DNA of 55,557 nt from JAAXGI01 sp963579625 (GTDB lineage: Bacteria > Gemmatimonadota > Gemmatimonadetes > Longimicrobiales > Gaopeijiaceae). A model generated the notes under the pieces. It was not told where the DNA came from and ran no database searches. It worked only from the letters and a program-made list of their open reading frames with translations. Every line of letters begins with the position of its first letter. The first letter of the stretch is position 1. This document shows, piece after piece, positions 1 to 7,307 of the stretch. The translations under genes were made by a program, and so were the position numbers. The stretch is taken from the NCBI GenBank assembly GCA_963579625.1, contig CAUZHN010000008.1, positions 1-55,557 of the forward strand. Reading direction: 5' to 3'.

Positions 1-1
1 C

Positions 2-505
2 GAGTTCTCGCACAACGGGGCCACGCGATCGACCGTCGTTGCGTTCACGGTGGTAGAGGTCGACACCGAGACCGGTGAGGTTGATGTGAAAGAAGTCACG
101 GCGGTTGCGGACTGCGGAACGGTGCTGAATCCGCGGAGTCTGAAGGCCCAGGTCGGCGGTGGTCTCCTGCAAGGGATGAGCCAAGCCCGCTTCGAGCATT
201 GGGCCTTCGATCTGCGCTGGGGCGTGAATCAGAACAAGCGCCTTCACACCGCCAAGCCCATCACGATGATGAACGCCCCGCCCGAGTTCCAGTTTGCGGC
301 GGTGGACATCCCGGATAGAGAAAACCCGGTTGGTTCGCGCGGAATCGGCGAGCCTCCGGTCGGTGCGGGTGCTGCGGTCGTGCTTTCCGCGATTCAGGAT
401 GCGATCGGGATGCCGATTACACGGACGCCCGTAAGTTTGGACAAGATTTTGAATGCCCTCGAGGGTGGAGCCACGGGCTACACCACTCTACAGACCCACG
501 TGTGA
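2..505 (+). CDS. Xanthine dehydrogenase-family molybdopterin-binding subunit, C-terminal part
   Basis: Partial gene; the reading frame is open at the left edge, so only the last 167 residues are present. The protein is the large molybdenum-cofactor subunit of the xanthine dehydrogenase / aldehyde oxidase / CO dehydrogenase family, which hydroxylates aldehydes, purines or aromatic substrates using water. The visible part is the C-terminal Mo-binding lobe. It contains ADCGTVLNP, the glycine-rich GGGLLQGMSQA segment and GSRGIGEPPVGAGAAV. The Glu in GIGEPP sits where family members carry the catalytic base glutamate. The FAD subunit starts 23 bp downstream, so the two are co-transcribed. The substrate cannot be told from this fragment; the [2Fe-2S] subunit is presumably upstream, outside the window. 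Confidence 0.9.
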   Translation, partial: EFSHNGATRSTVVAFTVVEVDTETGEVDVKEVTAVADCGTVLNPRSLKAQVGGGLLQGMSQARFEHWAFDLRWGVNQNKRLHTAKPITMMNAPPEFQFAAVDIPDRENPVGSRGIGEPPVGAGAAVVLSAIQDAIGMPITRTPVSLDKILNALEGGATGYTTLQTHV

Positions 506-528
506 CCCGGAGCTAGAGGAGAGCGACC

Positions 529-1530
529 ATGGGCGAGATTCGCGACATGATGGGAACGTTCGAGCTCTATCAGCCGATGGAGTTGGACGGAGCTCTGGAC
601 CTCTTGCGCAGTCATGGGTCGGATGCATGGATCCTGTCTGGGGGTCTGGACACGTTCGACTGGCTGAAGGACCGAGCGAAGAGTCCGAGCGTGGTAGTAG
701 ACGTAGGAGGGATTGCAGAGCTACAGGGGATTGAGGTAAACGGTGATGGGATGCGGATCGGAGCGATGACGAGGCTCCAGGAGTTGGTGAGCCATCCGGA
801 GGTAAACGCGCGGTATCCGATCCTGGCGAATGCAGCGGGGCGAGTAGCGACGCCACAGATACGCCACCAGGGGACGCTGGGCGGCAATGTGGCCCAGGAC
901 ACGCGGTGCTGGTACTACCGTAGTGGGTGGCCGTGCTACCGAGCGGGAGGGAACACGTGCTATGCGAATGCACCGGATGCACTGAACCGGGAGCATGCGA
1001 TCTTCGACTCGAACCGTTGCGTGGCGGTAACGCCGACGGACACGGGCCCGGCGCTGGTAGCACTAGATGCACAGATGGAGATCCAAAGCGTGGGTGGGAC
1101 GCGGATGGTACCGGCGGAGAACTTTTTCATCGGACCGAGCACGGACATCACGCGAATGACGGTGATGGAGCCGACGGACCTACTGACGGCGATCCACATT
1201 CCGGGGCGATGGGCCGGAGCGATGGGATACTTCGAGAAGGTAGCGGACCGGGGATCGTGGGACTTCGCGCTAGGGAATGTGGCATCGGTGCTGGACGTAC
1301 AGAACGGGACGATCTTCGAGGCCCGGATCGTGATCGGCGGGGCAGCGGCACGTCCGCTACGGCTACGACGAGTGGAAAACGCGATCGCAGGCAGGCCGAT
1401 CAATGAAGAAACATTAGAAGAAGCGGGGCGGCTGGCGGTACAAAATGCTCGCCCCTTGCAGTTCAATGCTTACAAGATCGCCCTCACCCGTAATCTGGTG
1501 AAGCGTGCGATCCGGGAGGCGAGTGCCTAG
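529..1530 (+). CDS. Xanthine dehydrogenase-family FAD-binding subunit with four-Cys Fe-S loop
   Basis: 333 residues; the medium subunit (CoxM/HcrB type) that passes electrons between FAD and the iron-sulfur subunit. The start ATG is preceded by GGAGAGCG. FAD-binding segments ILSGGLDTF (about residue 35) and TLGGNVAQDT (about residue 116) are the family's glycine-rich FAD loops. Right after the second loop are Cys127, Cys136, Cys144 and Cys164 within a roughly 40-residue insertion. A comparable insertion in 4-hydroxybenzoyl-CoA reductase beta subunits binds an extra [4Fe-4S] cluster. The cluster here is inferred from that pattern. Codon use is odd: between about 660 and 1430 nearly all Val, Thr and Ala codons end in G or A, unlike the neighbouring genes, while the last 90 bp look normal. 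Next in the operon is a cytochrome b. Confidence 0.88.
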   Translation: MGEIRDMMGTFELYQPMELDGALDLLRSHGSDAWILSGGLDTFDWLKDRAKSPSVVVDVGGIAELQGIEVNGDGMRIGAMTRLQELVSHPEVNARYPILANAAGRVATPQIRHQGTLGGNVAQDTRCWYYRSGWPCYRAGGNTCYANAPDALNREHAIFDSNRCVAVTPTDTGPALVALDAQMEIQSVGGTRMVPAENFFIGPSTDITRMTVMEPTDLLTAIHIPGRWAGAMGYFEKVADRGSWDFALGNVASVLDVQNGTIFEARIVIGGAAARPLRLRRVENAIAGRPINEETLEEAGRLAVQNARPLQFNAYKIALTRNLVKRAIREASA

Positions 1531-1531
1531 C

Positions 1532-2425
1532 ATGGACTTCGTGCGCAGAGCAGTAAATCCATGGGGAGAGGAGGTCTTATTGGGCCTCGCTTGGAACGTT
1601 CTCTGGTTGGTCGTCGTGGCGGGCGCGTTGTTCGTCATCGGGCATGCGATCTTCAAGAGGAAGAGTGCTGGTGCTGGTGGGGCGATTGGCTCTGGCACTG
1701 CGGCCGGGATCCCGGATAAGATCACGAGGCACGGTGGGAGTGCTCGGCTTTCACACTGGATCCTGGCCGCATCGACCTTCTCCCTGCTAATCACTGCGTT
1801 TGTTCCGATCCTCGGGCTCCAGTTCCCCTGGGTGACGATTCACTGGATCTCAGGGCTGGTTTTTGGCATCTACGTCGTGTACCACACGATCGACACGATC
1901 GGTCGTGGCAGCCTCGCATCGATGTGGTTGGGTATCCGCGAGACGGTGGAGTCGGTTGCCCGAGCAAGGGAGTTCTTTAGCCGGGGTGGGGATCCGGACG
2001 AGAGGACGGCTAAGTGGGCATTTGAAAACAAGGCGTTTCACCACGTGACGGCTCTTGCGGCCCTGGCAGTTCTCGGCACGGGGCTCCTGATGATGTTCAG
2101 GGTAGACACCTGGTTCTGGGAAGCGAATCCCTATCTTCTTGGTATCGCGGACTCGACGTGGGGCTTGATGTACGTACTTCATGGATTTGCCTCGGTGGGA
2201 TTCGTTGGCCTCTTGATTGCGCACATCTATTTTGCGGTGAGGCCGGACAATCTCTTTCTCACCCGGTCCATGTTCAAGGGTTGGATCACTCAGGATGAGT
2301 TTGTAGAGCACTACGATCCTGAGAAGTGGGTAGTGTCTGAGAATGGTGACCGCATGCCCACTCCTGCTTCCGAGGAAGCAGGAGTGGGCATGGGTCCGAC
2401 TCCTGGGCATCAGGACCCAGAATAG
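1532..2425 (+). CDS. Membrane cytochrome b (cytochrome b561 / formate dehydrogenase gamma-like)
   Basis: 297 residues if started at ATG 1532, one base after the previous stop; a GTG at 1505 would overlap the FAD subunit. Hydrophobic segments lie near residues 15-40, 80-100, 107-125, 175-195 and 215-240. Candidate haem-ligand histidines are in LSHWILA, TIHWISG, YHTID, FHHVTA, LHGFAS and AHIYFA, a pattern like the PF01292 di-haem cytochromes b of formate dehydrogenases and hydrogenases. Its position after a molybdo-hydroxylase suggests it carries electrons from that enzyme into the quinone pool (inference). The tail after about residue 265 is hydrophilic and is encoded by a near-perfect inverted repeat (2353-2392), which produces the Pro/Glu/Gly-rich C terminus. 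Confidence 0.82.
   Translation: MDFVRRAVNPWGEEVLLGLAWNVLWLVVVAGALFVIGHAIFKRKSAGAGGAIGSGTAAGIPDKITRHGGSARLSHWILAASTFSLLITAFVPILGLQFPWVTIHWISGLVFGIYVVYHTIDTIGRGSLASMWLGIRETVESVARAREFFSRGGDPDERTAKWAFENKAFHHVTALAALAVLGTGLLMMFRVDTWFWEANPYLLGIADSTWGLMYVLHGFASVGFVGLLIAHIYFAVRPDNLFLTRSMFKGWITQDEFVEHYDPEKWVVSENGDRMPTPASEEAGVGMGPTPGHQDPE
2353..2392. repeat. 18-bp perfect inverted repeat with CGAG tetraloop inside the cytochrome b gene
   Basis: Left arm 2353-2370 and right arm 2375-2392 are perfect reverse complements around the loop CGAG. The arm begins CATGCCCACTCC. The repeat lies in the last 70 bp of the cytochrome b reading frame and encodes its hydrophilic tail. No T-tract follows, so it is not a classical intrinsic terminator. 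It could be an mRNA-stabilising hairpin at the end of the cistron or a small palindromic insertion. Confidence 0.9.
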
Positions 2426-2434
2426 GCGTGACAC

Positions 2435-2884
2435 ATGGCAGATAAAGCCCGCGAACAGATCGCGGAGAGTATCGACGCGATTGAGGGGGCGTACGAATTC
2501 TTCCTTGCGTATGCTGCTCAAGGGATCACGGAAGAATCGCAGGCATCCCGGGTGGGGGCTCAGCTTAGAACCCATTTGGACCGGATAGAGACTGCGGTCT
2601 CTGGGCTAGATACGCTTATCGGCTTATTCCTAAAAGAGGAAGAGGTAGGCTCGGCGGACCAGGTGGAGGCGTTCAGGAGGCTCGTGGAGGCCGACGCAGT
2701 AAGAGCTAGAGCCGTGCTTTCACTTGTTCAGGCCCAAGAGTCGGTCACGTCGCAGCTCGTGGACAACCTGAATGCTTCGGTACATATCCGTACACTCCTC
2801 ACGGATCTGTTTCTTCTGGATGAGGTCTTGAAGCTGGGGGTTGACGAGGGGACTGCGCCGGAGGCGTCCGAGGTAGTTCCGTAG
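2435..2884 (+). CDS. Hypothetical helical protein of the molybdo-hydroxylase operon
   Basis: 149 residues, starting 9 bp after the cytochrome b stop. I do not recognise a family. It has no signal peptide, no membrane segment and no cysteine. The sequence reads as amphipathic helices: residues 1-70 are rich in Ala, Glu and Ile, residues 75-125 are a second helical part, and an acidic tail ends in EASEVVP. A soluble cytoplasmic four-helix or coiled-coil protein is likely. Co-transcription with the FAD subunit and cytochrome b suggests an accessory or assembly role for that enzyme, but nothing in the sequence proves it. Confidence 0.7.
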   Translation: MADKAREQIAESIDAIEGAYEFFLAYAAQGITEESQASRVGAQLRTHLDRIETAVSGLDTLIGLFLKEEEVGSADQVEAFRRLVEADAVRARAVLSLVQAQESVTSQLVDNLNASVHIRTLLTDLFLLDEVLKLGVDEGTAPEASEVVP

Positions 2885-2909
2885 ATCGAACTTCTGAGGC
2901 CCCTGCCGG

Positions 2910-3818
2910 GTGATCTGGCCAGTCCTGGCAGGTGGAACGGCTCTCTTCTATGCGCTCCATGGGGGCTGGTCTACGCGGATGTCCCGCCGGATTGGAGTTG
3001 TCCTCGCGGGGTGGACCCTCTTTAGCTTTGCCCTCCCGATTCTTCTCGTATATCTCTCAGTCCGCGGCATTCCTGAGGTGGGTATCGGTTTCTGGCCTGC
3101 TTGGGGGGTGGCCGTGGTCGGGAACCTTGCGGCGTGGTATCTGTTCTTTACCGCTCTCCGACTGGGTGATCTAGGGATCACCTATCCGCTCCTTGCGTTG
3201 ACTCCGGTATTTGTTGTGCCAGTAGAGTGGGCCTTGCTCCGCGAGATCCCCGCGGCAGGGGGATTGCTCGGGATCGGACTGGTAGTAGTGGGCATCTACC
3301 TCCTCCATTTTCACAGGATTCGTACTGGGCTCTTTGCCCCGTTTGCTTTCCTGATCAAGGATAGAGCTGCGGTCAGAGCCCTGGCCACAGCAGTTATTTG
3401 GTCGGTGACCGGGACCCTCGATAGGGTCGCCGTGCTTGAGTCTTCTCCTGCGTTCTATGGGTTCATGCTGTCGGCGGGACTCTCCCTTCTGTTTCTGCCT
3501 TTCGCTTTGGTAGCCGTCAGAGCTGGGGACAGCAGCAGCCGGGCGGAAAGCTGGCAGACTCGCTTCCGACTCCGGCTCGCGCCGGCCGGCCGCGGCGCTC
3601 TCCTTCTCCATGGTCTCCTCTTCGCTTGCATGCTTGTTCTGCAAATGGAGGCGCTCACCCTTCAGTTGGCCTCGTATGTGCTGAGCATTAAGCGCACCGG
3701 GGCAGTTGTGGCTGTGATACTCGGACACTTTGCTTTCCGGGAGGGGGCGCTCGGTCCTCGTCTTACAGGAACTCTAGTAACACTCTTCGGGGCCTTTGTC
3801 CTCGTGGTCTGGGGGTAG
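2910..3818 (+). CDS. EamA/DMT-family membrane transporter
   Basis: 302 residues from a GTG start; no strong ribosome binding site is seen, so the start is uncertain. About ten hydrophobic segments fill the protein in two similar halves, as in drug/metabolite transporters of the EamA family. Segments begin near residues 2, 30, 62, 90 and 115 in the first half. The second half begins near residue 148 after a basic loop. Residues 85-125 (LGDLGITYPLLALTPVFVVP) resemble the conserved helix 3-4 region of the family, and the last segment ends VTLFGAFVLVVWG. Substrate is unknown. It lies 25 bp after the operon above and may be read through from it. Confidence 0.75.
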   Translation: MIWPVLAGGTALFYALHGGWSTRMSRRIGVVLAGWTLFSFALPILLVYLSVRGIPEVGIGFWPAWGVAVVGNLAAWYLFFTALRLGDLGITYPLLALTPVFVVPVEWALLREIPAAGGLLGIGLVVVGIYLLHFHRIRTGLFAPFAFLIKDRAAVRALATAVIWSVTGTLDRVAVLESSPAFYGFMLSAGLSLLFLPFALVAVRAGDSSSRAESWQTRFRLRLAPAGRGALLLHGLLFACMLVLQMEALTLQLASYVLSIKRTGAVVAVILGHFAFREGALGPRLTGTLVTLFGAFVLVVWG

Positions 3819-3839
3819 TACAGTTTCGAGTGCGCGCGG

Positions 3840-3868
3840 TTGACCCCTGCTCGGTGGGCCATTAAAGT
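3840..3868 (+). promoter_or_regulatory. Candidate sigma-70 promoter for thrS
   Basis: TTGACC (3840-3845), a 17-bp spacer and TAAAGT (3863-3868) match the -35 and -10 consensus at 5/6 and 4/6 positions. It lies about 70 bp before the thrS start and after the transporter stop. No T-box signature was seen in the leader. Confidence 0.4.
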
Positions 3869-3937
3869 CTCATCTCTGACGCGCAGACGGGGATCGTAGC
3901 CTCGCGCGCACACCACCTTCCTCTTCTTGACCTTTCG

Positions 3938-5890
3938 ATGTCCCCTGACTGGATATGTATCACCCTCCCGGATGGGACGGTCCTGCAGCTACCCATAGGA
4001 TCGACATCACTCGATGTCGCAAGGGAAATCGGTCCGGGGTTGGCGAAGGCCGCCCTGGCGGCTGAAGTCGACGGGGAACTGGTCGATGTCAGCCGACAGA
4101 TCGAGAAGGATGCGACGGTAACGCTCCTTACGGATCGTGATCCGGAGTCTTTGCCTTTGCTCAGGCACTCCGCAGCGCACATTCTGGCAACAGCGGTAAG
4201 GAGCATCCGGCCGGGAGCAGAGATCGGTTTTGGACCTGCGATCGAAGACGGGTTCTACTACGACTTCGGAGTTGACGAGCCGTTCACACCGGAGGACTTG
4301 GAGCGGTTTGAGGAAGAGATGATGAAGATCATCCAGTCGGACTTCCCCTTCGATTGCCAGCGAGTGACGAAGGAGGAGTCACGGCGCCTTTTTGCGGATG
4401 ATTCGCTCAAGCTTGAGCGTCTCGAAGAATTTGGCGATGAGGAGGTCATCACCGTCTATCGGGACGGGTCGTTCCTAGACCTCTGCCGTGGGCCGCATGT
4501 GCCCAGTACGGGGTGCTTGAAGCACTTCAAGCTACTTTCCGCCGCGGGTGCCTACTGGCGGGGTGATGAGTCACGGCAGATGCTCCAGCGCATCTACGGG
4601 ACAGCATTCTTCAAGCAAAAGGATCTGGACGAGCACATTGAGCGTCTGGAGGAGGCCAAGAAGCGAGATCATCGCGTCCTCGGGAAGCAGTTAGCACTCT
4701 TCACTGTGGATCAACGGGTCGGCACGGGGCTGATCCTTTGGCAGCCCCATGGCTCAATCGTGCGCAACGAGATAGAAGAGTTCGAGAAAGAGCTGATCCT
4801 CAGGCACGGTTACGAAATCGTGTACACACCGCACATAATGACTGAGCGTTTGTTCGAGCTCTCAGGCCATCTAGAAAATTTTGGGGAGAGTATGTTCGGG
4901 GCGATAGAAGTCGAGGGAAGCCGTTACAGACCGAAGCCGATGAACTGCCCAGGCCATATTTGCATCTATCAGACCACCCAGCGTTCCTACCGGGATCTTC
5001 CGATTCGATATGCGGAGTTCGGAACCGTATATCGGTACGAACGAAGTGGCGTGTTGCATGGGATGCTCAGGGTCAGGGGGTTCACGCAGGACGACGCTCA
5101 CGTGTTTTGTACGGAGGAACAGGTGCCGGGTGAGATTGAAGCGCTCCTCGGCCTCGTTGACGAAATGCTCACTGTTTTCGGGTACCCGTACACGGTCGAG
5201 CTCTCGACGCGTCCCGAGAAGGCCCTTGGCACCGAGGAGCAGTGGGAGAAGGCCGTGGGCGTTCTGCAAGATGTTCTCCAGGATCATGATGTCCCTTACG
5301 TGGTGGAAGAGGGTGGGGGCGCGTTCTACGGCCCGAAGCTTGACTTCAAGCTGATCGACGCGATCGGACGAGAGTGGCAGGGCCCCACTGTTCAGCTCGA
5401 CTTTAACCTCCCTGAGAGGTTTCAGATCGAATACATTGGCGATGACAACGAGCGTCACCGTCCAGTGATGCTCCATCGGGTTTTAGTCGGGTCGATGGAG
5501 CGTTTTGTGGGTGGCCTCATTGAGCACTACGCGGGAGCTTTTCCGGTCTGGCTCGCACCAGAACAGGTGCGTGTTCTCCCAATATCTGAGGAATGGGGAG
5601 AGGACGCGGAGTCCTACGTGGAGGATCTCAGAAATGACGGCATCCGGGCCGGGCTCGCAGAGCGCGGGAGCCTCTCGTATCGCATCCGTGAGGCGGAGCT
5701 CCTCAAGATCCCATACATGTGTGTCATAGGGGAGCGCGAAGCATCTCAGGGCACGGTAGCAGTGCGGAAGCGTGGAACCGGCAGGAAGCAGGATATCCTC
5801 GAGCGCGTGGTTTTCTCGGAGCGGGTACGGGAGGAGATTCGGACTCGAGCGCTGGATGATGTTCTTCCGCTGAGATCACCCTCTCCTTGA
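3938..5890 (+). CDS. thrS: Threonine--tRNA ligase
   Basis: 650 residues, the usual full length for bacterial ThrRS, which charges tRNA-Thr in the cytoplasm. Domains in order: N-terminal TGS domain (about 1-65); editing domain with HSAAH at 77-81 and CRGPHVP near 185; class II catalytic core (about 245-540); C-terminal anticodon-binding domain starting at LAPEQVRVLP. The zinc-binding cysteine is Cys337 in MNCPGH. Motif 2 is visible as FGTVYRYERSG, followed by the family signature RVRGFTQDDAH. ATG 3938 gives a proper TGS start. It heads the translation gene run, and its stop codon overlaps the candidate -35 box for infC. Confidence 0.97.
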   Translation: MSPDWICITLPDGTVLQLPIGSTSLDVAREIGPGLAKAALAAEVDGELVDVSRQIEKDATVTLLTDRDPESLPLLRHSAAHILATAVRSIRPGAEIGFGPAIEDGFYYDFGVDEPFTPEDLERFEEEMMKIIQSDFPFDCQRVTKEESRRLFADDSLKLERLEEFGDEEVITVYRDGSFLDLCRGPHVPSTGCLKHFKLLSAAGAYWRGDESRQMLQRIYGTAFFKQKDLDEHIERLEEAKKRDHRVLGKQLALFTVDQRVGTGLILWQPHGSIVRNEIEEFEKELILRHGYEIVYTPHIMTERLFELSGHLENFGESMFGAIEVEGSRYRPKPMNCPGHICIYQTTQRSYRDLPIRYAEFGTVYRYERSGVLHGMLRVRGFTQDDAHVFCTEEQVPGEIEALLGLVDEMLTVFGYPYTVELSTRPEKALGTEEQWEKAVGVLQDVLQDHDVPYVVEEGGGAFYGPKLDFKLIDAIGREWQGPTVQLDFNLPERFQIEYIGDDNERHRPVMLHRVLVGSMERFVGGLIEHYAGAFPVWLAPEQVRVLPISEEWGEDAESYVEDLRNDGIRAGLAERGSLSYRIREAELLKIPYMCVIGEREASQGTVAVRKRGTGRKQDILERVVFSERVREEIRTRALDDVLPLRSPSP

Positions 5891-5914
5891 CGCTCCACTC
5901 CCCATCCCTATCTT
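5887..5914 (+). promoter_or_regulatory. Candidate promoter for the infC operon
   Basis: TTGACG (5887-5892), a 16-bp spacer and TATCTT (5909-5914). The -35 box overlaps the thrS stop codon. It would start a leader of about 205 nt before infC. Confidence 0.4.
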
Positions 5915-6127
5915 TTTAAACTAGGACAATACGGAAGTGAGAGGGCGGAGTCCCTCTCCACCTATCGGCCCGCCTTGAACTGCCAAGGTAGCGGCGCCGC
6001 CGGGTTCGGACACTAGAGGCTGAGGGAGGTCCTATCAAGCCTTGAGGTCTGATCGGCCCGGTTGAGTCCGGGCTTTTTTTATGACTTCTGGCCCAACGCG
6101 TGTTGGAGCTGACTGGAGGGAGCTGCT
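5915..6127 (+). promoter_or_regulatory. infC operon leader with two hairpins and a terminator
   Basis: About 210 nt without a gene. It holds a 7-bp hairpin at 5939-5958 (arms GAGAGGG/CCCTCTC) and a terminator at 6056-6080 just before infC. In Bacillus subtilis the infC-rpmI-rplT operon is controlled by ribosomal protein L20 through premature termination in the leader. Gene order and layout here fit such an attenuator, but I cannot model the L20-binding fold by eye. Confidence 0.5.
6056..6080 (+). terminator. Intrinsic terminator in the infC leader
   Basis: Perfect 6-bp G/C stem GCCCGG / CCGGGC with loop TTGAGT, followed directly by seven T residues (6074-6080). It lies 48 bp upstream of the infC start, so it either ends thrS transcripts or acts as an attenuator for infC-rpmI-rplT. 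Confidence 0.85.
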
Positions 6128-6646
6128 ATCAAGGATCAGAGGGTCCGTGTCAACGACCAGATTCGGATCAGCCCGGTCCGATTCATTGATGCTGAGGGGG
6201 AGCAGGTCGGGATCATCTCCCTTGACGAGGCTAGAGAGAGGGCTACCGAAGCAGGACTGGATCTTGTCGAAGTCGCTCCCGATGCTAGGCCTCCGGTCTG
6301 TCGCTTGATGGACTATGGGAAGTTTAGGTATGAGGAGGCGCGTCGGGCCAGGGAAGCCAGAAAGAAACAGCACACGATGCACGTTAAGGAGGTAAAGTAC
6401 CGGCCCGGGATAGAGGACCACGACTACGAGTTCAAGACTCGGCATGTACGGCGATTCCTTGAGGACGGTGACAAGGTGAAAATCACCATGATGTTTCGGG
6501 GTCGACAACTCTCCCATCCGGAACTCGGCCTAGAGGTGCTAGAGCGGGTGCTGAGCGATGTGGAGGATATTGGAAAGATTGAGAGTCAGCCGATGCGGGA
6601 GGGACGCACGATGATCATGCTGCTCGCTCCTCTAAGTACAAAATAA
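6128..6646 (+). CDS. infC: Translation initiation factor IF-3, with ATC start codon
   Basis: 172 residues. IF-3 binds the 30S subunit, checks the start codon and prevents early 50S joining. Homology covers the full frame: the N-terminal domain has VNDQIRI near residue 7, followed by the linker YGKFRYEEARRAREARKKQ, and the C-terminal domain has KEVKYRP, HDYEFKTRH and MMFRGRQL. An in-frame TGA at 6110-6112 closes the frame upstream, and no ATG, GTG or TTG lies between it and conserved sequence. The only sensible start is ATC at 6128, eight bases after GGAGG (6115-6119). E. coli infC likewise uses a rare AUU start, through which IF-3 represses its own synthesis. A start at ATG 6305 would delete the whole N-terminal domain. 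Confidence 0.93.
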   Translation: MKDQRVRVNDQIRISPVRFIDAEGEQVGIISLDEARERATEAGLDLVEVAPDARPPVCRLMDYGKFRYEEARRAREARKKQHTMHVKEVKYRPGIEDHDYEFKTRHVRRFLEDGDKVKITMMFRGRQLSHPELGLEVLERVLSDVEDIGKIESQPMREGRTMIMLLAPLSTK

Positions 6647-6691
6647 TCGAGATGGCACAGGCCACATTTTTGTGGACCGAAGGAGGCAGGG

Positions 6692-6889
6692 ATGCCGAAG
6701 ATGAAAACCAACCGCGCCGCTGCGAAGCGGTTCAGGCGGACCGGCACCGGTAAGCTCCGTAGGAACAAGGCCTACAGGAGTCATATCCTCACGAAGAAGA
6801 CGACCAAGCGGAAGCGGCACTTGCGTAAGCGTACGCTGGTCTCCAAGGCAGACGCAAAGAGGATGAACCGTCTGATCCCCGGATCGTAG
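6692..6889 (+). CDS. rpmI: 50S ribosomal protein L35
   Basis: 65 residues, the normal length for bL35, and very basic. The N terminus PKMKTNRAAAKRFRRTGTGK and the HILTKKTTKRKRHLRK segment are diagnostic for the family. The ribosome binding site GGAGG lies shortly before ATG 6692. It sits between infC and rplT, the conserved bacterial order, 45 bp after infC and 37 bp before rplT. Confidence 0.97.
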   Translation: MPKMKTNRAAAKRFRRTGTGKLRRNKAYRSHILTKKTTKRKRHLRKRTLVSKADAKRMNRLIPGS

Positions 6890-6926
6890 CAGGAGTCCGG
6901 GGTCCGACCGAGGAAGGAGTAGCACC

Positions 6927-7289
6927 ATGCCACGCAGTAAGGGCGCGCCCGCGCGCAAGGATAGAAAGAGAAAGGTGTTCCGCGAGGCGAAGGGTTACTT
7001 CGGGGGACGTAAGAAGCTCTACCGCACCGCGAAGGACGCGGTTGAGAAGGGCTGGGAACACGCGTATCGAGACCGAAAAAAGAAGAAGCGTAACTTCCGC
7101 AGGCTCTGGATAACCAGGATCAATGCAGCCGCTCGTCAACACGATCTCTCCTACTCCCGCTTCATGAATGGTCTCAAGCAGTCGGGGGTTGAGTTGGATC
7201 GAAAGGCACTCGCTTATCTCGCGGTGAAGGATCCAGCTGCCTTCGCTGTGCTCGCTGGGCAAGCGAAGGAGAACCTGACCCAGAGCTGA
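6927..7289 (+). CDS. rplT: 50S ribosomal protein L20
   Basis: 120 residues, the normal length for bL20, an early 23S rRNA-binding assembly protein. Family features are the basic N terminus, AKGYFGGRKKLYRTAKDAVE, the DRKKKKRNFRRLWITRINAA segment and the C-terminal LDRKALAYLAVKDPAAF. A ribosome binding site GGAAGGAG precedes ATG 6927. In some bacteria L20 represses its own operon, so it is the natural ligand candidate for the leader at 5915-6127. Confidence 0.97.
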   Translation: MPRSKGAPARKDRKRKVFREAKGYFGGRKKLYRTAKDAVEKGWEHAYRDRKKKKRNFRRLWITRINAAARQHDLSYSRFMNGLKQSGVELDRKALAYLAVKDPAAFAVLAGQAKENLTQS

Positions 7290-7307
7290 TTCCCCGTCGC
7301 GAATCGG

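Noticed and set aside
488..1072. Long minus-strand frame across the FAD subunit gene
   Set aside because: Ser/Pro/His-rich shadow produced by the purine-ending codon bias of the real gene; no family or start signal.
3819..3937. T-box riboswitch before thrS
   Set aside because: No AGGGTGG-type T-box sequence, specifier loop or terminator in the 119-bp gap.
4871..5476. 201-codon minus-strand frame inside thrS
   Set aside because: Antisense to conserved catalytic sequence of thrS; no protein-like features.
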